Shown in pieces: positions 1 to 9,287 of a DNA stretch of 64,000 nt (positions are counted from its first letter, which is position 1; each line of letters opens with the position of its first letter). Both the position numbers and the translations under genes were made by a program. The stretch is from Methylobacterium oryzihabitans (GTDB lineage: Bacteria; Pseudomonadota; Alphaproteobacteria; Rhizobiales; Beijerinckiaceae). The stretch is from assembly GCF_004004555.2 (NCBI RefSeq), contig NZ_SACP01000002.1, positions 124,001-188,000 on the forward strand. Direction: 5' to 3'. Below the pieces are notes generated by a model that made no database searches, was not told the DNA's origin, and saw only the letters and a list, made by a program, of their open reading frames with translations.

Positions 1-753
1 CTGCCCGCCATGGGTATGGCCCGACAGGGTGAGCGCCACCCGGGCCGGGACCTTGGGAAAGATGTCGGGCTCGTGGGCGAGCAGGATCACCGGCGCCCCG
101 TCCGGGACCGGCGCCAGGGTGGCGGCGAGGTCGTCGAGGCCGATCCGCGGGTGGCCGTGGCGGCGCCGGCCCGGCAGCAGGGCGAGCTGGTCCTCCAGCC
201 CGGCGAGCCAGACCGGCCCGCCCGGCACCGGGAGCGCCACCGCCTCGTTCGACAGCACGCGGATGCCGGCCTTCGCCAGCGCCTCGCCCGCGATCGTCGG
301 GCCGCGGCCCCGGGCCTGGGCGGTGCGGTCCTCCCACCAGTCGTGGTTGCCGAGCACCGCGTGGACGCCGAGCGGCGCCCGCAATCCACCGAGCACCGGC
401 GCCCACTCGGCTGCCGTGACGTAGCGGGTGACGACGTTCAGCCCGGCGACGTAGTCGCCGAGCAGCACCACGAGGTCGGGTTCGAGGGCGTTCGTCGCCG
501 CGACGATTCCGGCGATCCGCGTCGGGCTCATCCACGGCTCGCAGGCATGGAGGTCGGCAAGCGCGGCGATGCGCAGGCGCAGGCCCGCCGGCCAGGGCGC
601 ACGCGGCCGGATGTCATAGGATGTCACCACTGACCGGAACGGCTCGATCCCGGTGGCGTAGGCGCCGCCCGCGACACCCGACGCCGCCACGGCGCCGGCC
701 CCGGCGAGGACGCGGCGGCGGGTGATCCGGCGCCGCGGCGTCCCATCACGCAT
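1..753 (-). CDS. Metallophosphoesterase with Tat signal (3' end outside window)
   Basis: Calcineurin-like phosphoesterase, probably acting on phosphodiesters or lipid-linked phosphates outside the cytoplasm. The N-terminus reads [20 protein letters not shown], a twin-arginine motif followed by a hydrophobic Ala/Gly stretch, so Tat export is likely. The metal-binding blocks appear in order: DLH near residue 70, GDYV, GNHD, AHEPD and, at the window edge, SGHTHGGQ. The reading frame runs off position 1, so the C-terminus is missing. The ATG at 753 overlaps the end of ruvB by 8 bp, so the two are cotranscribed and probably coupled in translation. The substrate cannot be told from the sequence. 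Confidence 0.9.
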   Translation of the reverse strand, partial: MRDGTPRRRITRRRVLAGAGAVAASGVAGGAYATGIEPFRSVVTSYDIRPRAPWPAGLRLRIAALADLHACEPWMSPTRIAGIVAATNALEPDLVVLLGDYVAGLNVVTRYVTAAEWAPVLGGLRAPLGVHAVLGNHDWWEDRTAQARGRGPTIAGEALAKAGIRVLSNEAVALPVPGGPVWLAGLEDQLALLPGRRRHGHPRIGLDDLAATLAPVPDGAPVILLAHEPDIFPKVPARVALTLSGHTHGGQ

Positions 754-1792
754 CCTCGTCGCCGGTGAACAGGCCGTATTGCTGCGCCGGATCGCGGTTC
801 GGCTCGGGCAGGCCGAGATGCCGGAAGGCGTGGGCGGTGAGGACGCGCCCGCGGGGCGTGCGCTGCACGAAGCCCTTCTGGATCAGGTAGGGCTCGATGA
901 TCTCCTCGATCGCGTCGCGGGGCTCCGACAGCGCCGCCGCGATGGTCTCGACCCCGACCGGACCGCCGTTATAGGCGTGGGCGATCATGCCGAGATACTT
1001 GCGGTCCATGGTGTCGAGCCCGGCCGGGTCGACGTCGAGGAGCCGCAACGCCCGGTCGGCGATGGCCCGCGTGACCGTCGGGGCGTCCTCGACGATGGCG
1101 AAGTCGCGCACCCGGCGCAGCAGCCGCCCGGCGATGCGCGGCGTTCCGCGGGCCCGCCGCGCGATCTCGTTGGCGCCGTCCGCCGACATGCCGATGCCGA
1201 GCACCCGGGCGCCGCGGGTGACGATCGCCTCGAGTTCGTCGATCTCGTAGAATTCGAGCCGGATCGGAATGCCGAAGCGGTCGCGCAGCGGCGTCGTCAG
1301 CAGGCCGGCCCGGGTGGTGGCGGCGACCAGGGTGAATTTCGGCAACTCGATCTTCACCGAGCGCGCCGCCGGCCCCTCGCCGATGATGAGGTCGAGCTGG
1401 TAGTCCTCCATCGCCGGATAGAGGATTTCTTCCACCGCCGGGTTGAGCCGGTGGATCTCGTCGATGAACAGGACGTCGCGCTCCTCCAGGTTGGTGAGCT
1501 GCGCCGCGAGGTCGCCGGCCTTGGCGATCACCGGGCCGGAGGTCGAGCGGAAGTTCACCCCGAGCTCGCGGGCGACGATCTGCGCCAGCGTGGTCTTGCC
1601 GAGGCCGGGCGGCCCGACGAACAGCACGTGGTCGAGGGCCTGGCCGGTCTTCTTGGCCGCGTCGATGAACACCTGGAGGTTGGCCCGCGCCGCCCGCTGC
1701 CCGGTGAAGTCGGCGAGGCTCAGGGGGCGGATCGAGGTGTCGAGGTCGTCCATGCGGCGCTCGGACGTCAGGAGGGCTTTGGGCTTGCTCAA
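746..1792 (-). CDS. ruvB: Holliday junction branch-migration ATPase RuvB
   Basis: Hexameric AAA+ motor that drives Holliday junction branch migration with RuvA. Walker [10 protein letters not shown], Walker B FIDEIHRL, sensor region [17 protein letters not shown] and the C-terminal winged helix ([17 protein letters not shown]) are all present. I chose the TTG at 1792 (348 aa) because it restores the N-terminus typical of the family, xxxLLT.ERR ahead of D.SIRPLSL.DF. The internal ATG at 1753 would give 335 aa and lose that part. Neither start has a convincing Shine-Dalgarno sequence. ruvA and ruvC are not next to it; the divergent neighbour is an RTX gene, so the usual ruvCAB cluster is not seen on this side. 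Confidence 0.93.
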   Translation of the reverse strand: MSKPKALLTSERRMDDLDTSIRPLSLADFTGQRAARANLQVFIDAAKKTGQALDHVLFVGPPGLGKTTLAQIVARELGVNFRSTSGPVIAKAGDLAAQLTNLEERDVLFIDEIHRLNPAVEEILYPAMEDYQLDLIIGEGPAARSVKIELPKFTLVAATTRAGLLTTPLRDRFGIPIRLEFYEIDELEAIVTRGARVLGIGMSADGANEIARRARGTPRIAGRLLRRVRDFAIVEDAPTVTRAIADRALRLLDVDPAGLDTMDRKYLGMIAHAYNGGPVGVETIAAALSEPRDAIEEIIEPYLIQKGFVQRTPRGRVLTAHAFRHLGLPEPNRDPAQQYGLFTGDEDA

Positions 1793-2057
1793 AGGAGGCT
1801 CGGCAGTGGTCGCGCAGGAGCGCGCGGTCGCGAGAAGACGGCCCCCGGAGATGTAGGCGCCGCCGGCGCCGGCACAATCCGACAGATTCCCGCACGGCGG
1901 GACCGGCCGGGCGTCACCGTCCTGCCTCAAGGGAATGGAAAAATCGTCCCGGGTATTTTCTCGGTATTCCTCGTCGTCCCCGTCCTGTCCAAGGCGTCGA
2001 TCCGATCTGATAGGACAGTCCGGATTCCACACTCGATGGTTCCGGGGAGATTCCGGC

Positions 2058-4343
2058 ATGGCCAAGACGATCCGCGGCACGGCGCAGAACGACGTGATCT
2101 CCCTGGACTATCCCGGCCGGACCAGGACCGACGACGAGCTGATCCTCGGCCTCGGCGGCAACGACGACCTGCGCGGCTTCGAGGGCAACGACACCCTCGA
2201 GGGCGGCGACGGGCGCGACACCCTCGACGGCGGCGACGGCGACGACCTGCTCTCGGGCGAGGCCGGGGTGGACGTCCTCTACGGCGGCTACGGCAACGAC
2301 CGGATCGACGGCGGCGACGGCGACGACGACGTCTACTCGTCCTACGGAGTCGACACGATCCTGGGCGGTGCCGGCAACGACGACGTGTTCCTGTCGTGGA
2401 TCACCAGCGGGCGGGGCGTCATCGACGGCGGCAGCGGCACCGACGTCCTGACCACGACCCATGCCGGCACGGCCTTCGCCGTCCCGGGCGCGCGGCCGGG
2501 CGACCCGCCCGGCACCGTCATGGCGGCCGACATCTCCGGCTTCGCGATCAGCGGGGTCGAGGTGCTGGACACCCAGGGCCGCAGCGTCGCGCTGACCGCC
2601 GGGCAGGCGTCCGGCTTCTCGACGATCCGGACCGGGGCCGGCACGCAGCTCCTGCTGACGACGGCCGGCAGCGCCGACTTCGCCGGCAAGGTCTCGGGCG
2701 GCGTCCTGGTGCGCAGCTCGGCCGCCGGCAACGACGTCAGGACCGGGGCGGGGAACGACACCCTCCTCGGCGGGAACGGCAACGACGTGCTGGATGGCGG
2801 CACTGGCGACGACCTCCTCCGCGGCGGCGGCGGCGACGACCTCTTCTCCCTCGGTTTCGGCAACGACACGGCGGAGGGCGGCGCGGGCAACGACACGTTC
2901 CTCTTCGCCCCCGTGGTCGTCGCGAACGCCACCCTCGACGGCGGCGAGGGGACCGACACGCTGGCGCTGAGCTATGCCGGCACGGCGATCGAGACGCCGC
3001 GCTGGATGCCGATGCCGGCCTCCAGCCCGAGCGGCTACACCGTCGTCACGGACATCAGGGGGTACACGCTCGGCGGCATCGAGGTCGTGCGGGGCTCGAA
3101 GGGGCTGGCGATGACGACCCGGCAGGCCGCCGGCTTCACGAGCATCGAGACGTCCGCGCTGCTGCTGTCGGGCGGCGGCAGCGTCGACCTCTCGGCCCTG
3201 CCCGGCATCGGCTACGTGCGGTCGCTGGGCGGCGGCAACGCCGTCACCCTGGGCCTCGGCAACGACACCCTCATCGGGGCCGGCGGCGACACGCTGGCGG
3301 GCGGGGCCGGCGACGACCTCCTGCTCGGCAGGGGCGACCGCCTGGACGGCGGCGCGGGCAACGACGTGTTCGACCTGGGCGGACGGTTCCGACCGCCCTC
3401 CACCGCCAACACGATCGTGGGCGGCGTGGGCACGGACACGATCCGGTTCTCGGCCGGCGACCTCTCGACCTCGTCGATCTCGGGCGTGGAGATCCTCGAG
3501 ATCGACTTGGGTCCGGTCACCCTGACGACGCGGCAGGCGGCCGGCTTCTCCACCATCCGCAGGGCGTTCTCCGGCGACGTCGAACTGGTCCTCAGCGACG
3601 CCGGCAGCGTCAACCTCGCCCGAAGCGTCCCGCAGGGCGTCGCCGTCACCGCGTCGAGCCTCGGCAACGCCATCACCACCGGCGCGGGCGGCGACACCCT
3701 CACGGGCGGCGCCGCGGACGACGTGCTCAATGGAGGGGGCGGTGCCGATGCGATGGCCGGCGGCACCGGCAACGACACCTACTTCGTCGATCAGGCCGGC
3801 GACCGGGTGTCCGAGGCGGCGGATGGCGGCTACGACACGGTCCAGGCTTCGGCCAGCTACACGCTGGCGGCGAGCGCGTCGATCGAGGCGCTGCGGGCGG
3901 CCTCGCCCACGGCGACGACCGCCATCGACCTGACCGGCAACGAGATCGCCAACCTGATCACCGGGAATGCCGGCGCCAACCGGCTCGCCGGCGGCGGCGG
4001 CAGCGACGCCCTGTTCGGCCGCGGCGGGGCCGATACCTTCGTGTTCGACACCGCGCTCATCGCCGGCGAGACCGACCGCATCGCCGATTTCAGCCGCGCC
4101 GACGGCGACCGGATCGCGCTGTCGGGCGAGGTCTTCGCGGGGCTCGCCAAGGGACCGCTCGCCGGCACGGCGTTCAAGGACCTGGGGCTCGGCCGGGTCG
4201 ATGCCGACGACCGCATCCTCTACAACAGCGGCACCGGCGCGCTGTTCTACGACGCCGACGGATCCGGGGCGGCGGCGGCGGTCCAGTTCGCGAGCCTCGG
4301 CAACCGGGCCGCGCTCACCGCCTCCGACTTCACCGTGCTGTGA
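2058..4343 (+). CDS. RTX (hemolysin-type) calcium-binding protein with repeated intervening module
   Basis: A 761-aa acidic, Cys-poor protein built from GGxGxDxLx nonapeptide repeats, which bind calcium and fold after type I secretion. Repeat blocks lie at about residues 30-125, 230-290, 395-440 and 540-580. Between them is a second module seen three times (about 160-215, 335-390, 470-530), with the core [13 protein letters not shown] followed by a Gly/Ser-Val strand. The C-terminus ([27 protein letters not shown]) looks like a serralysin/T1SS export tail. There is no N-terminal signal peptide, as expected for type I export, and no protease or other catalytic domain. The ATG at 2058 follows GGGGAGA. 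No T1SS genes lie nearby. The function is probably surface or matrix related. Confidence 0.9.
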   Translation: MAKTIRGTAQNDVISLDYPGRTRTDDELILGLGGNDDLRGFEGNDTLEGGDGRDTLDGGDGDDLLSGEAGVDVLYGGYGNDRIDGGDGDDDVYSSYGVDTILGGAGNDDVFLSWITSGRGVIDGGSGTDVLTTTHAGTAFAVPGARPGDPPGTVMAADISGFAISGVEVLDTQGRSVALTAGQASGFSTIRTGAGTQLLLTTAGSADFAGKVSGGVLVRSSAAGNDVRTGAGNDTLLGGNGNDVLDGGTGDDLLRGGGGDDLFSLGFGNDTAEGGAGNDTFLFAPVVVANATLDGGEGTDTLALSYAGTAIETPRWMPMPASSPSGYTVVTDIRGYTLGGIEVVRGSKGLAMTTRQAAGFTSIETSALLLSGGGSVDLSALPGIGYVRSLGGGNAVTLGLGNDTLIGAGGDTLAGGAGDDLLLGRGDRLDGGAGNDVFDLGGRFRPPSTANTIVGGVGTDTIRFSAGDLSTSSISGVEILEIDLGPVTLTTRQAAGFSTIRRAFSGDVELVLSDAGSVNLARSVPQGVAVTASSLGNAITTGAGGDTLTGGAADDVLNGGGGADAMAGGTGNDTYFVDQAGDRVSEAADGGYDTVQASASYTLAASASIEALRAASPTATTAIDLTGNEIANLITGNAGANRLAGGGGSDALFGRGGADTFVFDTALIAGETDRIADFSRADGDRIALSGEVFAGLAKGPLAGTAFKDLGLGRVDADDRILYNSGTGALFYDADGSGAAAAVQFASLGNRAALTASDFTVL

Positions 4344-4367
4344 CGAGGCGATGGCCGGACGCGCCGA

Positions 4368-5021
4368 TCAGAACTCCATGTCGAGTTCCTCGATCTCCTC
4401 CGGCTCGTCGGCGACGGCGGCGATCCAGTCCTGCATCGGCGCCCACGCCATGACGTGGTCGCGGTAGGCCGCGCAGCGGTCGGGCAGGGCGACGCCGTAG
4501 GTGACGAAGCGGGTGCAGACCGGCGCGTACATCGCGTCGGCCAGCGTCGGCCGCTCGCCGAACAGGAACGGCCCGCCGGACGCGCCGAGGGCGTCCTCCC
4601 AGATCGCGACGATGCGGGCGATGTCGGACTGCGCCCCGCCCCAGACCTTGAAGTCGGCGTAGCGGGCGCGCAGGTTCATCGGCAGGGCCGAGCGCAGGTT
4701 GGTGAAGCCGCCGTGCATCTCGCCGGAGATCGCCCGGCACAGGGCGCGGGCGGCGCGGTCCTCCGGCAGCAGGCCGGCCTGCGGCTTCCACTCGTCGAGG
4801 TAGGCCGCGATCGCCAGCACGTCCCAGACCCGGACCGCGCCGTGAGTCAGGCGCGGCACCAGGAACGACGGCGACAGGTGCAGCAGTTCGGCCCGGCTCG
4901 CGGGGTCGCCCGACAGAACCTCGGTGGCGAAGTCGAGCCCGGCCATCCGGCACAGCAGCCAGCCGCGCAGCGACCACGACGAGTAGTTGCGGCTTGAGAT
5001 TGTGAGCGTCGCCTCGGCCAT
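4368..5021 (-). CDS. Glutathione S-transferase family protein
   Basis: A 217-aa cytosolic thioredoxin-fold plus all-helical GST. The N-terminal SSRNYSSWSLRGW carries the Ser/Tyr region that activates glutathione in this bacterial subgroup. ERPTLADAMYAPV is the conserved N-capping block of the C-terminal domain. The ATG at 5021 has a good upstream GGGAGGA. The gene converges on the RTX gene, with 24 bp between stops, and diverges from PHB depolymerase. The tail is very acidic (DEPEEIEELDMEF). The substrate is unknown; the family includes detoxification enzymes and maleylacetoacetate-isomerase-like proteins. Confidence 0.88.
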   Translation of the reverse strand: MAEATLTISSRNYSSWSLRGWLLCRMAGLDFATEVLSGDPASRAELLHLSPSFLVPRLTHGAVRVWDVLAIAAYLDEWKPQAGLLPEDRAARALCRAISGEMHGGFTNLRSALPMNLRARYADFKVWGGAQSDIARIVAIWEDALGASGGPFLFGERPTLADAMYAPVCTRFVTYGVALPDRCAAYRDHVMAWAPMQDWIAAVADEPEEIEELDMEF

Positions 5022-5218
5022 CCGCGTTCCTCCCCGGGCGCCCGGGGGCGCCCGGGGGCGGTGATCCAAGACTCGTGCCGGAACGGCGCATCGCCGGCTG
5101 GCACGGCAGTCGCATGGAACCCGAACGAAAGTCACATCGCGCGGAGACGAACCTTGCCTTACGTCTTTCGCCCGGCGGCCCGCGATCCTGCTGCGCCCTT
5201 CCGGGAGAGTGCGGGCTG

Positions 5219-6433
5219 ATGCTCTACGACACCTTCGAGTTCCACTCCGATCTCGCCGCCGCCACCCGGTCCTGGGGCCGTCTGCTGCACGACGCCGTCT
5301 CGCCCTGGACCGCGGCGGGCTACCGCGAGCCGGCGACGTGGTGGAGCGCCGCCGCCCGGATGATGATGCGCACCGGCATGACCCATGCGCGCCCGTCCTA
5401 CGGCATCCCGGCGGTGCGGGTCGGCAACCGCGACGTGCCGGTGACCGAGGAGGTCGCCCTGCGCACGCCGTTCGGCTCGCTGCTGCGCTTCCGCAAGGAT
5501 CTCGCCAGCGAGCAGCCGCGGGTGCTCGTCGTGGCGCCGCTCTCGGGCCACTTCGCCACGCTCCTGCGCGGCACCGTGCGGACCCTGCTCGCCGACCACG
5601 ACGTCTACGTCACCGACTGGCACAATGCCCGCGACGTGCCGGTGGAGGCCGGGCGGTTCGGCTTCGACGAGTACGTCGCCCACCTCGTGCGGTTCCTGGA
5701 GGCGATGGGCCCGGGCGCCCACCTCGTCGCCGTGTGCCAGCCCGCCGTGCAGGCGATGGCCGCCGCCGCCGTGATGGCCGAGACCGGCAACGCCGCCCAC
5801 CCGGCCAGCATGACGCTGATGGCCGGACCGGTCGACACCCGGATCAACCCGACCAAGGTCAACGAACTCGCGACCTCGAAGCCGATCTCCTGGTTCGAGC
5901 GCAACCTGATCGCGACGGTGCCGCGGCGCCATGCCGGCGCCGGGCGCCGGGTCTATCCCGGCTTCATGCAGGTCATGGCCTTCATGTCGATGAATGCCGG
6001 CCGCCACATGCACGGGCATCTCGACCTGTTCTGGCACCTCGCCGACGGCGACGCCGCCAGGGCGCAGCAGATCGAGACCTTCTACGACGAGTATTTCGCC
6101 GTGCTCGACCTCACCGCCGAGTTCTACCTGGAGACGGTCAAGACCGTGTTCCAGGACGCGACGCTGGCGCGCAACAAGCTCACCTTCGAGGGCGCGCCGA
6201 TCGACATGCGGGCGATCCGCAGGACGGCGCTGATGACGGTCGAGGGCGAGCGCGACGACATCTGCTCGGTCGGCCAGACGATGGCGGCGCACGACCTCTG
6301 CACCGGCCTCAAGCCCTTCCGCAAGAGCCACCACCTCCAGGCCGGCGTCGGCCATTACGGCGTGTTCTCGGGCCGCAAGTGGGAGAACCAGACCTACCCG
6401 CTGGTGCGCAACTTCATCCAGGCCAACGCCTGA
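5219..6433 (+). CDS. phaZ: Intracellular polyhydroxybutyrate depolymerase
   Basis: A 404-aa intracellular PHA depolymerase that mobilises amorphous PHB granules. The N-terminus MLYDTFEFHSDL is typical of the PhaZ family. The nucleophile elbow is VAVCQPAVQA, with Cys in place of the usual lipase Ser, as in Ralstonia PhaZa1. The C-terminal GVGHYGVFSGRKW supplies the catalytic His, and an Asp-rich stretch (GERDD) precedes it. It has no signal peptide, so it acts on granules in the cytoplasm. The ATG at 5219 was taken because residues upstream of it do not resemble the family. The gene is monocistronic, with ribosomal S21 next downstream after 262 bp. Confidence 0.92.
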   Translation: MLYDTFEFHSDLAAATRSWGRLLHDAVSPWTAAGYREPATWWSAAARMMMRTGMTHARPSYGIPAVRVGNRDVPVTEEVALRTPFGSLLRFRKDLASEQPRVLVVAPLSGHFATLLRGTVRTLLADHDVYVTDWHNARDVPVEAGRFGFDEYVAHLVRFLEAMGPGAHLVAVCQPAVQAMAAAAVMAETGNAAHPASMTLMAGPVDTRINPTKVNELATSKPISWFERNLIATVPRRHAGAGRRVYPGFMQVMAFMSMNAGRHMHGHLDLFWHLADGDAARAQQIETFYDEYFAVLDLTAEFYLETVKTVFQDATLARNKLTFEGAPIDMRAIRRTALMTVEGERDDICSVGQTMAAHDLCTGLKPFRKSHHLQAGVGHYGVFSGRKWENQTYPLVRNFIQANA

Positions 6434-6695
6434 GGCCCGAACGGTCCCGGCGACGGTGATCCGAAAAGGAACGCCCGGGCGGCGATGACGGTTGGAAGTC
6501 CCGACCAACTGGTGTATGGCCCCGTGACGCGCAGATTGTGCGCCGATCCGGTACGTCGCGTCCCGGCCATCGCTTGCCGCCCCTCCCGGCCTCGTCCGCC
6601 GGGATCGGGGCGTCTGTCGGTTGGCGCGGGGGCTTCCCCTTCGGGCGCGGCCTCCAGGGTCGGCCACCATGGACATTTCGCTAGAGGACACACCC

Positions 6696-6992
6696 TTGCA
6701 GGTACTCGTTCGGGACAACAACGTCGATCAGGCTCTCCGCGTTCTCAAGAAGAAGATGCAGCGCGAGGGCATCTTCCGCGAGATGAAGCAGCGCAAGGCC
6801 TACGAGAAGCCGTCGGTGCGCAAGGCCCGCGAGAAGGCGGAGGCCGTGCGCCGCGCCCGCAAGCAGGCCCGCAAGACCGCGATCCGCGAGGGGCTGATCG
6901 CCGCGCCGAAGCCGAAGCCGCGTCCCACCTCGCCGCGCCGTCCGGCCGCCGCTCCGGCTCCGGCCGCCGCCGCTCCCGCCGTCAGCGCCTGA
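6696..6992 (+). CDS. rpsU: 30S ribosomal protein S21
   Basis: Small basic ribosomal protein needed for mRNA binding at initiation. From the TTG at 6696 the product is 98 aa, opening [20 protein letters not shown], which is exactly the family N-terminus. An AGAGGA Shine-Dalgarno at 6683-6688 sits 7 nt before this TTG. The ATG at 6669 would add nine non-family residues and has no comparable site. The S21 core ([21 protein letters not shown]) is followed by an unusual Pro/Ala/Lys-rich tail of about 30 residues, also seen in other long alphaproteobacterial S21 proteins. An intrinsic terminator follows. Confidence 0.93.
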   Translation: MQVLVRDNNVDQALRVLKKKMQREGIFREMKQRKAYEKPSVRKAREKAEAVRRARKQARKTAIREGLIAAPKPKPRPTSPRRPAAAPAPAAAAPAVSA

Positions 6993-7035
6993 GCGGTCCG
7001 GGCGCCTCGCGGCGCCCGACGTCGATCATCGAAAC

Positions 7036-7065
7036 GGCCCGGCGCCGAGGGCGCACGGGCCTTTT
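7036..7065 (+). terminator. Rho-independent terminator after rpsU
   Basis: A GGCCCG/CGGGCC outer stem with an inner GCGCC/GGCGC stem is followed directly by TTTT at 7062-7065. It lies 44 bp after the rpsU stop. Confidence 0.75.
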
Positions 7066-7079
7066 CGCGTTGGCGCCGC

Positions 7080-7466
7080 TCAGTGATGAACCGGGTGCAC
7101 CACCGCGTGCTCGGCCTGGACCAGCACGTCGAGGGGCCGCCAGGGCTTGGGCATGTAGACCGCGTGGTCGGGCAGCGCCTGGGTCCGGCCGGGCTCCGAG
7201 GTGACGACGACGCGCACGTCCGGCCAGTCGCGCTCGATCGTGCGAGCCAGGGCGGCCCCGTCCATCGCGCCGCCGAGGCGCATCTCGGTGAACAGCAGCG
7301 CCACGTCCGGCCCGTGCCGGCGCATCACCGCGAGGGCGTCCTCGGCGCTCTCGCAGGCGATGACGTCGAGGTCGGTCTCCTCCAGGATCGCCGCGGCGAA
7401 ATCGCGGACGGCTTCGTCGTCCTCGACCACGACGGCGATCGGAACGGCGGACGCTGCTCTGCCCAT
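7080..7466 (-). CDS. Stand-alone response regulator receiver lacking the phospho-acceptor Asp
   Basis: A 128-aa single-domain CheY-like receiver with no output domain. The acidic pocket (VVVEDDEAV, residues 12-20), the switch Thr (VVVTSEP) and the conserved Lys (YMPKPW) are all present. The phospho-acceptor position in the usual LLFTD motif reads LLFTEMRLGG, that is Glu61 instead of Asp. Glu can mimic a phosphorylated Asp in some regulators, so the protein may be permanently 'on', or may be controlled by binding alone. The ATG at 7466 has GAGAGGAG upstream. The C-terminus (HAVVHPVHH) is His-rich. No histidine kinase is adjacent. Confidence 0.85.
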   Translation of the reverse strand: MGRAASAVPIAVVVEDDEAVRDFAAAILEETDLDVIACESAEDALAVMRRHGPDVALLFTEMRLGGAMDGAALARTIERDWPDVRVVVTSEPGRTQALPDHAVYMPKPWRPLDVLVQAEHAVVHPVHH

Positions 7467-7863
7467 AAGGTCTCCTCTCGGGAAGCGACGCGATGCCGGA
7501 GCCGCACTCACCCGATCGGGAGCGGACCGACGCGGCATCGGGGTGGCTCGTGTCCCGGCGGGGGAAAGCGACGCGCAGCCGGTGACACGCCACGGGACCG
7601 CGCGGCGAAGGCGCCGTCCCGGGCTCCACGTCAACGGACGAGGCCGCGTTTCGATCCCGGCAGGCCCCGCGACATCCGCGGTCTCACCCCCGCCACGATC
7701 CTCCGCCATCCCGGACCTGCCTTCCGGGTGGGCATGGTGCGCCGCATTAACGAACTGTTCACCCTGCAAGGTCGAATGTTACGGTGAGATGACGGCGGCG
7801 GGCCGGAAGCACCCGATTCCCCGGGAGCCAGTGGATCGCCGCCGCGCCTGAGGTTCCACGCCG
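7467..7863. other. Divergent intergenic region (397 bp)
   Basis: It separates the response regulator and the amidotransferase, so both promoters must lie here. The sequence is GC-rich with a slightly AT-richer stretch near 7746-7795 (ATTAACGAACTGTTC). I see no clear sigma70 or EcfG promoter, riboswitch or small gene. Confidence 0.5.
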
Positions 7864-8655
7864 ATGTGCCGCTTCCTCGCCTATCACGGCGAACCGGTCT
7901 ACCTCGACGAACTGGTCTGCGCCCCGACCCACTCGCTGGTGCACCAGTCGCTCCACGCGGAGGAGGCCAAGACCGAGACCAACGGCGACGGCTTCGGCAT
8001 CGGCTGGTACGGCGACCGCCCCGAGCCCGGCCTGTACCGCGACGTGCGCCCGGCCTGGTCGGACGAGAACCTCCGCAGCCTGTCGCGGCAGATCCGGGCC
8101 CGCACCTTCTTCGCCCATGTCCGGGCCTCGACCGGGACCGCCACCACGCGGGCGAACTGCCACCCGTTCGGGCACGAGCGCCACCTGTTCATGCATAACG
8201 GCCAGATCGGTGGCTATTCCCGCATCAAGCGCCGGCTCGAGAGCCTGATCCCGGACGCGCTCTACGACGCCCGCCAGGGCTCGACCGATTCCGAGGCGCT
8301 GTTCCTGCTCGCGCTCGCCAACGGCGCCGCCGAGGACCCGGTCGGGGCGATGACCCGCACCCTCGCCACGGTGCGCGCGCTGATGACCGAGGCGCGCGTC
8401 GAGGAGCCGGTGCGCTTCACCGCCGTGCTCACCGACGGCGACGGCCTCACCGCCTTCCGCTGGGCCTGCGACGGCCAGCCGCCGAGCCTGTACTGGCGCG
8501 AGACCCGCACCGGCCTCGTGGTGGTGTCCGAGCCGATCGACGGCTGCCGCACCGGCTGGCAGGTGGTGCCGAAGGGCGCGACCCTCGTCGCCCGCGCCGG
8601 CCAGCCCGCCCGCCTCATCGAGGCCGGCGAGCGGGCGGGCCGGATCGCCGCCTGA
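7864..8655 (+). CDS. Class II glutamine amidotransferase (YafJ/EgtC-like)
   Basis: A 263-aa Ntn-hydrolase. The initiator Met is followed directly by Cys2 (MCRFLAY), which becomes the N-terminal nucleophile after Met removal. NGDGFGIGWY, FAHVRAST, NCHPFGHERHLFMHNGQI and the TDSEALF block complete the glutamine-binding site. It hydrolyses glutamine or a gamma-glutamyl amide. The family includes EgtC of ergothioneine synthesis and the uncharacterised YafJ, and without egtB/egtD neighbours I cannot choose. It converges on moaE with a 6-bp gap. Confidence 0.88.
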   Translation: MCRFLAYHGEPVYLDELVCAPTHSLVHQSLHAEEAKTETNGDGFGIGWYGDRPEPGLYRDVRPAWSDENLRSLSRQIRARTFFAHVRASTGTATTRANCHPFGHERHLFMHNGQIGGYSRIKRRLESLIPDALYDARQGSTDSEALFLLALANGAAEDPVGAMTRTLATVRALMTEARVEEPVRFTAVLTDGDGLTAFRWACDGQPPSLYWRETRTGLVVVSEPIDGCRTGWQVVPKGATLVARAGQPARLIEAGERAGRIAA

Positions 8656-8661
8656 GATCGC

Positions 8662-9117
8662 CTACCAGCGCGCGGCGGCCGTGTCGTCGGCCTCGGCCGC
8701 CGCGACCCAGCCGCCGGTGGTGCCGTCGGCGAGGTGCTCGCGCTTCCAGAACGGAGCCCGGGTCTTGAGGTAGTCCATCAGGAAGTCCGCCGCCGCGAAC
8801 GCCGCGGCCCGGTGCGAGGCCGCGGTCAGCACCAGCACGATGCCCTCGCCCGGGCGGATCAGGCCGTGCCGGTGGATCACCGTCGCGCCGTGCAGCGGCC
8901 AGCGCGCCGCCGCCTCCCCGACCACACGGCCGATCTCGGCCTCGGCCATGCCGGGATAATGCTCCAGCTCCAGCGCGGCGAGGCGCCCGCCCTCGTCCCG
9001 GCACAGGCCGGTGAAGCTCACCACCGCCCCGGCCCGCCCGGCCTCGCCGGCGGACAGGGCGGCGATCTCGGCCGCGACGTCGAAGAGCGCGGATTGGATG
9101 CTGAGGCGCGGCGTCAT
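8662..9117 (-). CDS. moaE: Molybdopterin synthase large subunit MoaE
   Basis: A 151-aa catalytic subunit of molybdopterin synthase, which puts two sulfurs from MoaD-thiocarboxylate onto precursor Z. Family markers are GAVVSFTGLCRDE, LELEHYPGMAE, VIHRHGLIRPGEGIV, and the catalytic-lysine block DYLKTRAPFWKREH. The ATG at 9117 gives the normal length; a longer frame would add a non-family N-terminus. moaD, usually just upstream, is not adjacent, so its partner is encoded elsewhere. It links with the modBC molybdate transporter genes at 50.4-52.2 kb. Confidence 0.92.
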   Translation of the reverse strand: MTPRLSIQSALFDVAAEIAALSAGEAGRAGAVVSFTGLCRDEGGRLAALELEHYPGMAEAEIGRVVGEAAARWPLHGATVIHRHGLIRPGEGIVLVLTAASHRAAAFAAADFLMDYLKTRAPFWKREHLADGTTGGWVAAAEADDTAAARW

Positions 9118-9287
9118 CGGGATCCCGAGGTTCGCGGCCCCCGTATCACGGCCGCGGCGGCCGGGCCAATCGCCGTTGACAAGCCGGCCGGCCATTGCCG
9201 ATTCGGGCTGGCAGAGCGGCCCCGCCCGGGTTCATGAAGGAAGCCGACCGGGCTCGCCGCCCGCGTCGCGCACCAACGGAGAGGCCC

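Noticed and set aside
722..4453. A long plus-strand open frame antisense to ruvB and out of frame with the RTX gene
   Set aside because: The real frames give clear RuvB and RTX proteins; this one is low-complexity Arg/Gly.
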